Assembly: GCA_002381185.1 (NCBI GenBank)
Contig: DFOA01000031.1
Coordinates: 92,292 to 156,291 of the forward strand
Direction of reading: 5' to 3'
DNA from: Firmicutes bacterium UBA3553
GTDB lineage: Bacteria; Bacillota; Clostridia; Tissierellales; Sedimentibacteraceae
Length of the DNA stretch: 64,000 nucleotides
In this document: piece by piece, positions 15,964 to 25,322 of the stretch
Layout of the letters: each line of letters begins with the position of its first letter
Numbering within the stretch: position 1 is the first letter of the stretch
The notes under the pieces: generated by a model
The model's input: only the letters and a program-made list of their open reading frames with translations
What the model was told of the DNA's origin: nothing
Database searches by the model: none
Position numbers and translations under genes: made by a program

Positions 15964-17130
15964 ATGAAAGAAAAAAATATAAGAAAAAATGTAACGCGAT
16001 TTATAGCGGTGTTTTTATCAACAGCTGCCTTATTGTACTTTGTTGCAATATACTCTAATATTCCGTTTATAGCCAAATGCAGAAACCTGTATATTGAAAC
16101 AGCTATGTCAACTATGACTCACCAATGGCTTGCTACTAAATTTATCCCTAAATCTGTTATCGATAAAGCAATAAGCCAAAGAGACAATGCAGATATAAAA
16201 GAAGGAGATGGAAATGCATTTATAAATAAAGTTAAGAACTTGTTCCATCTAAGAGGAAGAGACTGGTTTGTTGCCGAATTTGATGAAATAAACATGGAGA
16301 GCTTTGACAAATATATAAAAGACAATCCTAATGTATTAAAAGATGGATATGAAAATATACAAATTGATCAAAGCAAGGTTGGTGATGCAAAAACCGGAAT
16401 AACCACAAATCAGGGTGATAATGTAGTAGCCGTAGATGCTAAAAATAAAATTCTTATACTTGAAGTCAAGGGTGAAGGTTATAACGGGAGACTGGCTATT
16501 GCCAAAGACGCCGGTAAAGTAAGAGTCGGAATGGCGGAAGGCCTGAAAGACAATTTAAAAGGAGAAGGCAGTCAGATAGATGAATTGTCAGAATATAACA
16601 ACGCCTTACTTTCCATTAATGCCAGCGGTTTTGTTGACTATGACGGCAACGGAGATGGAGGTCAGCCCATTGGGGCAATAATTCAACAGGGAAAAATGAT
16701 AAATCCTTCTGTGGGTTCGAACTGGTTTATGGTCGGTTTAAATTATGACAACTGGATGTCGGTAAAAAGGAATAATTCAGATAATCAATTAAGAGACGCC
16801 GTAGAATTTATGCCGGCTTTGATAATAGACGGAGTAAAACAGGTGGATGGCTCTGCGGGATGGGGTATTCAGCCGAGGTCGGCTATAGGTCAAAAAGCAA
16901 ATCAGGATGTATTAATGCTGGTTATTGACGGAAGACAAATCAACCACAGTATTGGTACAACCGTGGGAGAATGTGCTGAAATTTTAGAGAGATACGGTGC
17001 TGTCCAAGCATGTAATTTAGATGGCGGAGCAAGCTCAATAATGTACTATAACAATCATCCTGTAACAATACCTGCAATTAGATATGATGTAGGAAGATGG
17101 ATTCCAAACATTATAATGGTAGAGAAATAA
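15964..17130 (+). CDS. Phosphodiester glycosidase family protein (NAGPA domain)
   Basis: A 388-residue secreted or membrane-anchored protein. It has an N-terminal membrane segment (about 13-33) and, from roughly residue 155 to the end, a domain of the N-acetylglucosamine-1-phosphodiester alpha-N-acetylglucosaminidase family. Visible motifs are LLSINASGFVDYDGNG, QPIGAIIQQGK and the signature ACNLDGGASSIMYYN. These proteins act on exopolysaccharide or phosphodiester-linked sugars of the cell wall. The upstream region is very AT-rich and shows no clear Shine-Dalgarno sequence, so the start is less certain than the family. Confidence 0.85.
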   Translation: MKEKNIRKNVTRFIAVFLSTAALLYFVAIYSNIPFIAKCRNLYIETAMSTMTHQWLATKFIPKSVIDKAISQRDNADIKEGDGNAFINKVKNLFHLRGRDWFVAEFDEINMESFDKYIKDNPNVLKDGYENIQIDQSKVGDAKTGITTNQGDNVVAVDAKNKILILEVKGEGYNGRLAIAKDAGKVRVGMAEGLKDNLKGEGSQIDELSEYNNALLSINASGFVDYDGNGDGGQPIGAIIQQGKMINPSVGSNWFMVGLNYDNWMSVKRNNSDNQLRDAVEFMPALIIDGVKQVDGSAGWGIQPRSAIGQKANQDVLMLVIDGRQINHSIGTTVGECAEILERYGAVQACNLDGGASSIMYYNNHPVTIPAIRYDVGRWIPNIIMVEK

Positions 17131-17232
17131 ATCGATATGCATGAATGCTATTATTTACCGATATATTAACATATAACCTCGTGATATAATCATTTATCTT
17201 TTATGTATAAATTTATTTATCGAGGAGCAATA

Positions 17233-17480
17233 ATGACAAAAGACTTGGCACCTAAGAACTTAATTCACAGGGATGAAAAAAGATATTTTATTTTAGCACT
17301 GACAGTCAGCATTATAATTTATGTATTATTACTATTTTATATTGAAGACTGTCAGTGTTTTTATTATTAACAGCATTATCTTTATTTCCTAATTTGATAA
17401 TGTTAGTCCAAGTCAAGGCAAACGGAGTGAGTGTAAGCGCTAACACCGGCATTTATAAAAAAATAATAAGGGACGATAAT
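17233..17480 (+). pseudogene. Decayed N-terminal remnant of an M48-type zinc metalloprotease
   Basis: A ribosome binding site (GAGGAG) and ATG open a frame reading MTKDLAPKNLIHRDEKRYFI, which matches the start of clostridial M48 membrane peptidases as I remember them. It stops at 17370. The reading then continues in another frame with LLLTALSLFPN and KANGVSVSANTGIYKKI, again resembling the family up to the point before the catalytic domain. No HExxH motif remains. So the gene was frameshifted and its 3' part lost. Two arms of an 11-bp inverted repeat (17297-17307 and 17347-17357) flank the segment where the frame is lost. Confidence 0.6.
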
Positions 17481-18278
17481 ATGAATATAATTAAAATTTT
17501 AGGACTTGGTGTACTTAAGTATATTGGAATAGTTATATTAGTAGTTGTAATTGTTATACCAACACTTTTTGTGTACTTTTCCTTACAGATGTATTTATTC
17601 GGCAAGGGTGATTATTTGTTGTTTGTATCTAACAATTTAAATATAATACCTGCATTTATGATTATGCTACTATTATTATATTTTATAATAACAGCGTATA
17701 ATAAGCTGATAGCTAAGAAATATGATAATGAATGGACAGATGATGAGACTCAAAATGATGATTCTTTGAAAAACATTGAAGCCTTAGGCAAAAAAGAACA
17801 GATATTATTGAAATTAATTAATAAGCTATTAGAATTACTTGATATATTTGATAAATTGTTCAAAATAGTTAAATTGTGTTATATTCCTGTTTTACTGGCG
17901 GCTGTTTATGTAGGAATGACAAGCTATACAATTTTATACCCAAATAGCATAAAGTTAAGCTCACCTTTACAACCAACAGGCATTACCTATGATTATAAGG
18001 ATGTTGAAATAATTAATGTTGGGATAGACAAAGGAAATGATGATTCGTATGATCCGTATTACGAGGTTGTACTAACCGATGGCACATCTATTGATTTTTT
18101 TGGCGGAAGCTCTATGAGTGAAAGTGATAAAGGCTTTGAAGAAGTATTATTTGATTTTGATAAAAAGATAAGAGACATGGGTGTGGACAAAAATGTCAAT
18201 AAAAAAGATTTTGAAAAGTATGCAGAAGGCTTAAACACAGAGTTTGTCAGAAGAGTAGAGAAGCTGTTTATTAAATGA
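17481..18278 (+). CDS. Membrane protein of unknown function (265 aa)
   Basis: ATG 17481 follows AAGGGA by 7 bases; the frame is open further upstream only because it runs into the M48 remnant. Two N-terminal hydrophobic helices (about 10-35 and 50-70) are followed by a charged linker, a leucine-rich amphipathic stretch (about 105-130), a third helix (about 137-157) and a soluble C-terminal domain with EVVLTDGTSIDFFGG. Architecture suggests an integral membrane protein with an outer or cytosolic domain. Family not recognised. Confidence 0.65.
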   Translation: MNIIKILGLGVLKYIGIVILVVVIVIPTLFVYFSLQMYLFGKGDYLLFVSNNLNIIPAFMIMLLLLYFIITAYNKLIAKKYDNEWTDDETQNDDSLKNIEALGKKEQILLKLINKLLELLDIFDKLFKIVKLCYIPVLLAAVYVGMTSYTILYPNSIKLSSPLQPTGITYDYKDVEIINVGIDKGNDDSYDPYYEVVLTDGTSIDFFGGSSMSESDKGFEEVLFDFDKKIRDMGVDKNVNKKDFEKYAEGLNTEFVRRVEKLFIK

Positions 18279-18387
18279 AACATAAACAATCTTAATCTAA
18301 TAAGTAGATTCTAGTAACGTTAGAGGTCTTAGGATTAATAGGTATTATTACTTTTTTCAACTTTCTTTTTAAAATTAATTAAATATA

Positions 18388-18413
18388 TGGAACAAATTCG
18401 TTTTTTTAACGTC
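18388..18413 (+). promoter_or_regulatory. ECF sigma-W-like promoter of the flotillin gene
   Basis: TGGAAC (18388-18393) is followed after exactly 16 bases by CGTC (18410-18413). This is the layout of Bacillus sigma-W-type promoters (TGAAAC, 16-17 bases, CGTA/CGTC). In Bacillus subtilis the flotillin operon yuaFGI is known to be sigma-W controlled. The similarity in both sequence and target gene supports the call, although the responsible sigma factor here is unknown. Confidence 0.5.
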
Positions 18414-18459
18414 GTATATAATGTGATTATAATATAAAAAAAGAGGAGAGAGGAAGAGT

Positions 18460-19905
18460 ATGTTCGATTCAAGATTAATTTTATCTGCAGTAGCATTAGT
18501 AGTAATTGTACTGGTTATTTTTCTTTTTTGGAGAAAGGTGCCGGCAGATAAAGCATTGGTTATAACCGGACTTAAGAAAAGAGTATTATCAGGAAGAGGC
18601 GGATTCATGATACCGTTTTTAGAAACCTCCTGCATAATATCCTTGGAGAATATGTCAATGACAACAGATGTTAACGAAGCGCCTTCAAAGCAGGGTATTT
18701 TTGTAAACATCGTAGGAACTGCAGTAATCAAAGTTAAAAATGATACGCAGAGTATTTTTGCAGCAGTAGAACAATTTTGCAGCGGTGGAGCTAAAAACTC
18801 GGTAGGTACGATTAAAAATATTGTTGAACAAATTCTTGAAGGTAAGTTAAGAGGAATTATTTCTACACTTACTGTAGAGCAAATAAATGAAGACAGAGCA
18901 TCTTTTGAACAAAGAATAGAAGCTGATATAAGAGCCGAGCTGGAATCAATGGGATTGATGCTGGTATCTTATACGATTCTTAAGATAAGTACACAGGGAG
19001 GATATCTCGAAAATCGTGCAATTCCTCAGATTGCACAGGCAAAATCAGATGCTGATATTGCAACAGCAGAAAGAAAAAGAGATACGGAAATAAAGACGGC
19101 CGATGCTGTTCGAATAGGGCAAAAAGCAAAACTAGAAGCTGAGACTGCTATTGCTGAATCCGAAAGAGATAAGTCAATTAAAGTAGAAAGCTACAGGGCA
19201 CAGCAGGACAGAGCTAAAGCAGATGCCGATATTGCATATAAATTAAAGGCAATTGAAAATGAAAGGCAAATAGCAGAACAGCAGGCAGAATTAGCAAAGA
19301 AAAATGCTATAGTAGTTGAAGAAAGATTGGTAGCGGAGGTTAAAAAACCTGCAGATGCTAAAAAATACGAAGCTGAAGTAAAAGCTGAAGCTGATAAAAT
19401 TATTACAATTAAAATGGCTCAGGCAGAAGCAGAGGCTATTAAAATAAAGGCGGAAGCAGAGGCGGAATCTATAATTGCAAAGGGAAGAGCAGAAGCAGAA
19501 GCAATAAAATCAAAAGGGCTTGCTGATGCCGAGGCAAAAAGCAAGCTAGCTGAAGCGATGGCTAAGTACGGAGAAGCAGCGATTGTTGAATTAATGGTTG
19601 CAAGAATGCCTGAAATAGTCAGGGAAGTAGCAAGGCCAATGGAACAGGTTGATAAAATTACAATTATAGATAATGGCGGAAATATGGGCGCTTCAAAGGT
19701 TTCAAAGATGGTAACAGATGTTACGGCAAATGGATTTCAGGTATTAAAGGATGTTACCGGAATAGATGTTGCAGATTTAATAAATAAGGTTGTAAATAAA
19801 GAATCTGATGCTAAAACAATTATTAATGAAGAAAAAAAAGAAGAGCAGGTTGAAGAAGAAAATTCTTCAAAAATAATAAATGCTTCAGATATTTATAATG
19901 AATAA
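18460..19905 (+). CDS. Flotillin-like SPFH-domain membrane protein
   Basis: A 481-residue protein of the flotillin family, organising ordered membrane microdomains. It has an N-terminal membrane hairpin (about 5-25), an SPFH/band-7 domain (about 30-200, including FVNIVGTAVIKVKNDTQS), then a long coiled coil very rich in Ala, Glu and Lys (about 205-380) with repeating EAEAIK units. Its C-terminal region contains AKYGEAAIVELMVARMPEIV and a DNGGN segment typical of flotillins. The start follows GAGGAGAGAGGAAGAGT. It stands alone without the NfeD-like partner seen in some operons. Probably part of the envelope stress response, given its ECF-like promoter. Confidence 0.92.
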   Translation: MFDSRLILSAVALVVIVLVIFLFWRKVPADKALVITGLKKRVLSGRGGFMIPFLETSCIISLENMSMTTDVNEAPSKQGIFVNIVGTAVIKVKNDTQSIFAAVEQFCSGGAKNSVGTIKNIVEQILEGKLRGIISTLTVEQINEDRASFEQRIEADIRAELESMGLMLVSYTILKISTQGGYLENRAIPQIAQAKSDADIATAERKRDTEIKTADAVRIGQKAKLEAETAIAESERDKSIKVESYRAQQDRAKADADIAYKLKAIENERQIAEQQAELAKKNAIVVEERLVAEVKKPADAKKYEAEVKAEADKIITIKMAQAEAEAIKIKAEAEAESIIAKGRAEAEAIKSKGLADAEAKSKLAEAMAKYGEAAIVELMVARMPEIVREVARPMEQVDKITIIDNGGNMGASKVSKMVTDVTANGFQVLKDVTGIDVADLINKVVNKESDAKTIINEEKKEEQVEEENSSKIINASDIYNE

Positions 19906-19928
19906 TGACAATTTGTAATAAATAGCCT

Positions 19929-19972
19929 AAGGGACGAACCGTTTTGTACTATATAAAATAGATTCGTCCCTT
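19929..19972. terminator. Hairpin after the flotillin gene, terminator-like
   Basis: A perfect 10-bp stem AAGGGACGAA (19929-19938) with TTCGTCCCTT (19963-19972). No strong T-run follows on the plus strand, so it may end transcription weakly or protect the mRNA 3' end. Position between two same-strand genes fits a terminator. Confidence 0.5.
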
Positions 19973-19994
19973 AAAAGATATTGGGAGTGTCTAT

Positions 19995-21080
19995 ATGAAA
20001 AAGAAAATGATTTTTACAGCATGTATTTTTGCTGCTGCGGTGTTTATGATTTTTTTTAACAGACGCAATGAAACCGGAGAACCTGACAGGACAGGTTCGT
20101 GGTCACAAATTAATCAGTCTGTGGAGAGAAGTAAAAACTGGAAGAAGATTGTGGAAGACAGTCAATTTCAGCTGGGTGAAAGACGCGTTAAAGGAAGTTG
20201 GAATGTCCCCAACGGCAAGGAAGATTATTATGAAATAAAATTTGGTACATATCCAAGCCTTGATGGTTCAACCGTAGCAATTCCTATGGCAGCAGAATTT
20301 GCAAGACAACATCTGGGGCTTTCGGATGAGGATGCCAATGATTTCGCTTCTTTTTCCACAACTCATATTGCCTATGAAAATTTAATAACAAAAGCCCCAA
20401 ATACTCTGAGTATTATCAGATCCTCCAATACTTTTTTGGATGAAAGTCATCCTGTGGATTTAATCATTGCTACGGAACCCTCAGATGAAGAAATCGCCAT
20501 GGCGGAGAAAGAGAATGTGGAGATGATTGTTACTCCGGTATGCTATGATGCCTTTGTATTTATAACTCATAAAGATAACGTTGTGGAAAATCTAACAACA
20601 GAGCAAATACAAAAAATATACTCAGGTGAAATTACCAATTGGAAAGAGGTTGGCGGAAAGAATCAAAAAATTAAAGCATATCAGCGGGAAGAAAATTCCG
20701 GCAGTCAGACGGCAATGGAGAACATGGTAATGAAAGGAATTCCAATGCTTCCTCCTAATCTGATAAAGGTTGCCGCAGGAATGGGAATGCTAGTAGAGGC
20801 GGTTGGAGAATATGAAAACAGTCAGTCAAGTATCGGATATACATATAAGTATTATATAGATACTCTATATAAAAATGAGAATATTAAGGTTCTTAATGTG
20901 GATGGAGTTTCTCCTGAAGCAGAAAATCTGCGAAATAAAACTTATCCGTTCACTACTAATTATTACGGTGTGATCCGCAAGGAAGATGAACAGAAAACCG
21001 GAGGCAAGTTCCTGGAATGGATGCTATCGCAGGAAGGACAGGATTGTATAGAGCAGGCAGGCTATATACCTTTAAAGTGA
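19995..21080 (+). CDS. PstS-like phosphate-binding-type extracellular protein
   Basis: A 361-residue protein with an N-terminal hydrophobic anchor (about 5-21) lacking a lipobox Cys, then a periplasmic-binding-protein domain of the PstS type. Supporting segments are DLIIATEPSDEEIAMA, YDAFVFITHKDN, LTTEQIQKIYSGEITNWKEVGG and a YQREENSGSQTAM motif, which resembles the phosphate-binding region of PstS. No ABC permease or ATPase genes lie nearby, so it may be a sensor or stand-alone binding protein. Ligand unproven. Confidence 0.8.
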   Translation: MKKKMIFTACIFAAAVFMIFFNRRNETGEPDRTGSWSQINQSVERSKNWKKIVEDSQFQLGERRVKGSWNVPNGKEDYYEIKFGTYPSLDGSTVAIPMAAEFARQHLGLSDEDANDFASFSTTHIAYENLITKAPNTLSIIRSSNTFLDESHPVDLIIATEPSDEEIAMAEKENVEMIVTPVCYDAFVFITHKDNVVENLTTEQIQKIYSGEITNWKEVGGKNQKIKAYQREENSGSQTAMENMVMKGIPMLPPNLIKVAAGMGMLVEAVGEYENSQSSIGYTYKYYIDTLYKNENIKVLNVDGVSPEAENLRNKTYPFTTNYYGVIRKEDEQKTGGKFLEWMLSQEGQDCIEQAGYIPLK

Positions 21081-21230
21081 TTGGTGTAAATTTCATATGT
21101 ATGTAAATAAATAGGAATACTCTACTATTTTCATGCTATGAATTTTTATTTACTTGTATCATTATGAAACAAGTGATATATTAAAGTAGACAAGCTTAAT
21201 AACGACATAGTAGGAGGATGGTTTTAATAA

Positions 21231-22640
21231 ATGGTATTTTCTAGTTTAGTTTTTTTATATTTGTTTTTCCCTATAAATTTAATATTTTATTTTATAAGTA
21301 AAAACAACACCTATAGAAATATAATTCTGTTGGGTTTTTCTTTGTTTTTTTATGCTTGGGGCGAACCGTTTTTTATATCTGTATTGCTGCTGAGCGCTGT
21401 AATTAATTATTTTTTTGCACTGGTAATTGATAAAAACAAGGGAACATATAAGAGCAAGATTGCGCTGTATTCGGCTGTTTTAATTGATTTATCAATGATA
21501 GGTATATTTAAGTATTATAATTTTTTTGTCAGCAATATAAATTTTATTTTAAATACGAATATTGGCCTCAGCTCAATAGGGTTACCTATAGGAATTTCGT
21601 TTTATACGTTTCAGATAATATCTTATGTGGTTGATGTTTATAGGCAGGACGTGCCGGCTCAGAAGAAATTTTATAAGCTGCTGCTTTATATGTCACTTTA
21701 TCATCAGTTAATTGCAGGTCCTATAGTCAGATATATAGATGTAGCTAATGAAATAGACAGACGTGTTATAACGCCATCAAATTTCAGCTATGGCATCAAC
21801 AGATTTATTGTGGGTTTATTAAAAAAGGTAATTATAGCTAATTCGGCCGGTCAAATTGCAACGATGTTTCTGGACAGCAACTTAAATGAGATATCGATTT
21901 TAGGAGCATGGCTTGGAATAGTTATGTATACCATTCAAATTTACTTTGACTTCTCAGGATATTCAGATATGGCTATCGGCTTGGGGAGAATGTTTGGATT
22001 TACTTATAAAGAAAACTTCAATTATCCTTATATTGCAAAAAGTGTACAGGACTTCTGGAGAAGATGGCATATATCTTTAAGTTCATTTTTCAAAGATTAC
22101 GTTTATATACCTTTGGGAGGAAACAGAAAACACTTTATACGCAATGTAATGATTGTTTGGATGTTAACAGGGTTTTGGCATGGTGCAAGCTGGAATTTCA
22201 TTATGTGGGGATTGTATTACGGTATTTTCTTATTGATGGAAAGATTATTTTTATCTAAGGTATTAAACAAAATCCCGGCGGTGCTGTCTCATATATATTT
22301 AATGTTGATTGTTATTATAGGATGGGTATTTTTCTATTATATTGATATTACAAAAGGTATACAATTTATTGGAATACTGTTTGGTTACGGCAATAATCCT
22401 TTATATGACATTAAATTTGAAGTTGAATTCTTAAACAATATAGTATTTTTAATATTTGCTGCTGCGCTAAGCACACCTGTATTTAAAAATATTTTTAATA
22501 AAATCAGTGAACTAATTATTATTAACAATTATAAGCCTTCTAAATTAATAGTTGTAGCATTTAATGCGTTAATTTTAATCATAAGCACAGTACTGCTTAT
22601 AGGACAAACTTATAATCCGTTTTTATACTTTAGATTCTAG
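21231..22640 (+). CDS. MBOAT family O-acyltransferase (AlgI/DltB-like)
   Basis: A 469-residue polytopic membrane protein. It moves acyl groups, usually acetyl, to extracytoplasmic polysaccharide. About ten hydrophobic segments are visible. Characteristic motifs are YFDFSGYSDMAIGLGRMFGF, VQDFWRRWHISLSSFFKDYVYIPLGG and the catalytic-His segment GFWHGASWNFIMWG. The next gene, 11 bases on, is a DHHW-family partner, the common pair for polysaccharide acetylation. The start ATG follows GGAGGATGG by about 13 bases; an alternative nearby start cannot be excluded. Confidence 0.93.
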   Translation: MVFSSLVFLYLFFPINLIFYFISKNNTYRNIILLGFSLFFYAWGEPFFISVLLLSAVINYFFALVIDKNKGTYKSKIALYSAVLIDLSMIGIFKYYNFFVSNINFILNTNIGLSSIGLPIGISFYTFQIISYVVDVYRQDVPAQKKFYKLLLYMSLYHQLIAGPIVRYIDVANEIDRRVITPSNFSYGINRFIVGLLKKVIIANSAGQIATMFLDSNLNEISILGAWLGIVMYTIQIYFDFSGYSDMAIGLGRMFGFTYKENFNYPYIAKSVQDFWRRWHISLSSFFKDYVYIPLGGNRKHFIRNVMIVWMLTGFWHGASWNFIMWGLYYGIFLLMERLFLSKVLNKIPAVLSHIYLMLIVIIGWVFFYYIDITKGIQFIGILFGYGNNPLYDIKFEVEFLNNIVFLIFAAALSTPVFKNIFNKISELIIINNYKPSKLIVVAFNALILIISTVLLIGQTYNPFLYFRF

Positions 22641-22651
22641 TTGAGGTAATC

Positions 22652-23914
22652 ATGAACAAAAATAATCATTTATCATTTATTAATATATTTGTTTTTATAT
22701 CGTTAATTTATATATTCTCGATTTTAAATATTATATCTCCAAAAGATAAAACTATTTCGGAGGTAGAAAACAGAACGCTGGCTAAAAAACCGGTTTTTAA
22801 TGTTGGTAATATTCTTTCGGGGCAGTATTCCAGGGATTTTGAAAGCTTTTTTGCAGATCATTTTTTCAACAGAGAAAAACTGGTACAAGTCAGTAAAGAG
22901 ATATCATCTTTAAAAGGAATTAAAAGAACAGAAGAGGTGTTTCTTGTAGGTTTTGACGGGCAAAATGTCGGCGGCAATAAAGATGCAGAAAATGGAGGTA
23001 AAGACGGCGATAATGTTGAAAGCAGTACAAAAGGAAATTTGTTAATACTCAATGATACTGTTATGGAGCTGTATAAATTCAATGAAAATAAAAGCAAAGC
23101 CTATGCTGATATGATATCAGATGTAAGTGCTAAATTAGGCAAAGATGTAAAAGTTTATTCTCTGTTAGCTCCTATTCAAATTGAATTTTTAACTAACAGC
23201 AAATATAAAAGTTTATCGGATCCACAGATTGATGCAATAAAATATGTAAATAGTAATTTTACAGATAATATAATTCCCGTAGATGCGTATGAACCTATAA
23301 AAAACCATATTGACGAATACGTTTATTACAGAACAGATCACCATTGGACAGCTCTTGGTGCATATTACGGATATACCGGCTTTGCAAAGGCCGCAGGACT
23401 TGAACCTGTGCCTTTGGAAAGATACAAAAAAGGTGAAGCTCCGGGTTATCTCGGACATATATCAACTGTTAATCCGACTGAAGCTGTAAACAGAAACCCG
23501 GATAATGTAATTTATTATAATCCGCCTGTCAAAACCGATATGAAAGTATATTACTATGACAAGGACACCGGTGAAAAAAAGTCCTATAACGGAAAGGTTA
23601 TCAATAAATCATATGCTAAGACAGATCAAAAGTATGGGATTTTTATAGGAGGAGATTTTCCGCTGGGGGTTATTAAAACTGATGCAGATTCAGACAGAAA
23701 AATTATGGTGATCAAGGATTCCTACGGCAATGCGTTTATTCCTTTTCTAACGCCACATTACAGTGAAATATATGTGGTTGATCCAAGGCACTATAAAGAA
23801 AGCATTATTGAGTTAGCCAAAGAAAACAACATAGGCGAGGTTTTGTTTTTAAATTATATATTAACAACCAATTTTGAAAGTTTTATGGGCAGTGTTTTAA
23901 ATCTGGCAAAATAA
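22652..23914 (+). CDS. DHHW-family (AlgJ/AlgX-like) protein
   Basis: A 420-residue protein with one N-terminal membrane helix (about 8-28) and an extracytoplasmic SGNH-hydrolase-like domain. The name motif appears as YRTDHHWTALGAYYG (about 228-242), and VIKDSYGNAFIPF carries the family Ser. It follows the MBOAT gene by 11 bases with GAGGT as ribosome binding site, so the two form an operon. In homologous systems this protein takes the acyl group from the MBOAT partner and places it on the polysaccharide. The polymer acted on here is unknown. Confidence 0.9.
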   Translation: MNKNNHLSFINIFVFISLIYIFSILNIISPKDKTISEVENRTLAKKPVFNVGNILSGQYSRDFESFFADHFFNREKLVQVSKEISSLKGIKRTEEVFLVGFDGQNVGGNKDAENGGKDGDNVESSTKGNLLILNDTVMELYKFNENKSKAYADMISDVSAKLGKDVKVYSLLAPIQIEFLTNSKYKSLSDPQIDAIKYVNSNFTDNIIPVDAYEPIKNHIDEYVYYRTDHHWTALGAYYGYTGFAKAAGLEPVPLERYKKGEAPGYLGHISTVNPTEAVNRNPDNVIYYNPPVKTDMKVYYYDKDTGEKKSYNGKVINKSYAKTDQKYGIFIGGDFPLGVIKTDADSDRKIMVIKDSYGNAFIPFLTPHYSEIYVVDPRHYKESIIELAKENNIGEVLFLNYILTTNFESFMGSVLNLAK

Positions 23915-23969
23915 ACAAACTTTCAGGGTGCGTATCTGCTTATTCAAGTATAACGTAGGGGGAGAATCA

Positions 23970-25226
23970 ATGAAGAAATCTATGCTGATATGGGTAATGA
24001 TTATAATCATTATCGGTCTTATATTATTAATCAATATAAATGCGATTTTTCAAGAAGGAAATCCACTTCCTGTTTTTAAAGGAATTCTTCAGTTAAATGA
24101 TTCAAAGACTTTTGTAAAAATAAAGGACAATCCTGTTACGTATATTACAAAAACAAATAATGTTGATGATTTGGTTTCATATATTGAAGAATCTGATAAT
24201 GTCAGATATAAAGAACAAATGGGTTCAGGACACATTTTTGAAGATGGAAATAAAATTGTCATTTTAGATTCGCGTCAATATTCACGACACTGGCAAGTTT
24301 GGACATACAATCGAAAATACAAAAAAGATTTCAAGGTTGTAGGATACTATTCCGGAGATTTGTTTAATGAACCTATAGAAAAACTACAGACAGATAAATT
24401 GACCCATATAATGTATGCCTTTTTAATTCCCAGAGATGACGGTAGTCTGGTAGATTTAAAAAATCCACAACAGCTGAAAGAACTGGTTAAACAAGCCCAT
24501 GAGGATGGCACAAAAGTTTTTATATCTCTTGGAGGCTGGAGCTATGAAGGCAATGTACTTGAGCCTGTATTCAGGGAAATAGCATCATCAGATGAAAAGA
24601 GGAAGTTTTTTATCAATAATATCTGTGATTTAGTTAAGCAATATAATTTGGATGGTGTTGAGCTGGACTGGGAACATCCCAATAAAAGCACTGCAGCCGA
24701 TTATGAAAAATTAGTTATGGAATTGAGTAATGCCCTTGTTTTGCAAGGTATTGAGCTGACAGCCGCCCTCAACGGTTCATGGTACGATGATTGGGGAGGA
24801 GAAGAAATAAGCGTTATTACCAAGAATAGTTTAGACAGATTCAGTTTTATAAATGTCATGTCATACGATATGAATGATGCTGATCACAGCCCTATGTGGT
24901 TTTTCGAAAATTCCCTGTCCTATTGGCTAAACAGAGGAGTAAGTCCAGAAAAAATCGTAATGGGACTGCCGCTTTATGCGAAGCCAAGCTGGCTGCAATA
25001 CAGACACCTGGTGGATATTAATCCTGATTATGCCTATAAGGATTACGCCCCCACAACTCCTCTTGACTCATATTATAACGGGTTGAATACTCTTCGGGAA
25101 AAAACAATCATTGCACTGAACAGAGCAGGCGGTGTCATGCTTTTTGATGTAAATGAGGATGCTTCAGAGGATGAATACAGTGCAGTGTCCATGATAGACA
25201 GGCTTTTGAGAGACGGTTCGTTTTGA
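23970..25226 (+). CDS. Glycoside hydrolase family 18 protein
   Basis: A 418-residue enzyme with an N-terminal membrane anchor (about 5-26) and a GH18 domain from about residue 115. The catalytic motif is DGVELDWEHP (Asp and Glu conserved). Other segments are KVVGYYSGDLF, VFISLGGWSYEG, FINVMSYDMND and GVMLFDVNEDASED. GH18 enzymes cleave chitin-like or peptidoglycan-related beta-1,4 N-acetylglucosamine polymers, so a cell-wall role is likely. ATG 23970 is chosen because GGGGGAG lies 6 bases upstream; an earlier in-frame start would add 14 residues without a site. Probably co-transcribed with the O-acylation pair. Confidence 0.9.
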   Translation: MKKSMLIWVMIIIIIGLILLININAIFQEGNPLPVFKGILQLNDSKTFVKIKDNPVTYITKTNNVDDLVSYIEESDNVRYKEQMGSGHIFEDGNKIVILDSRQYSRHWQVWTYNRKYKKDFKVVGYYSGDLFNEPIEKLQTDKLTHIMYAFLIPRDDGSLVDLKNPQQLKELVKQAHEDGTKVFISLGGWSYEGNVLEPVFREIASSDEKRKFFINNICDLVKQYNLDGVELDWEHPNKSTAADYEKLVMELSNALVLQGIELTAALNGSWYDDWGGEEISVITKNSLDRFSFINVMSYDMNDADHSPMWFFENSLSYWLNRGVSPEKIVMGLPLYAKPSWLQYRHLVDINPDYAYKDYAPTTPLDSYYNGLNTLREKTIIALNRAGGVMLFDVNEDASEDEYSAVSMIDRLLRDGSF

Positions 25227-25322
25227 GTTGTCCGAATCCCTAAACATGTGAATAAGTTTGCAATTAAAGGTTAAAATTTAAATAACAAACAATTATTATT
25301 TTAACCAGGAGGCAGCAAGTTT

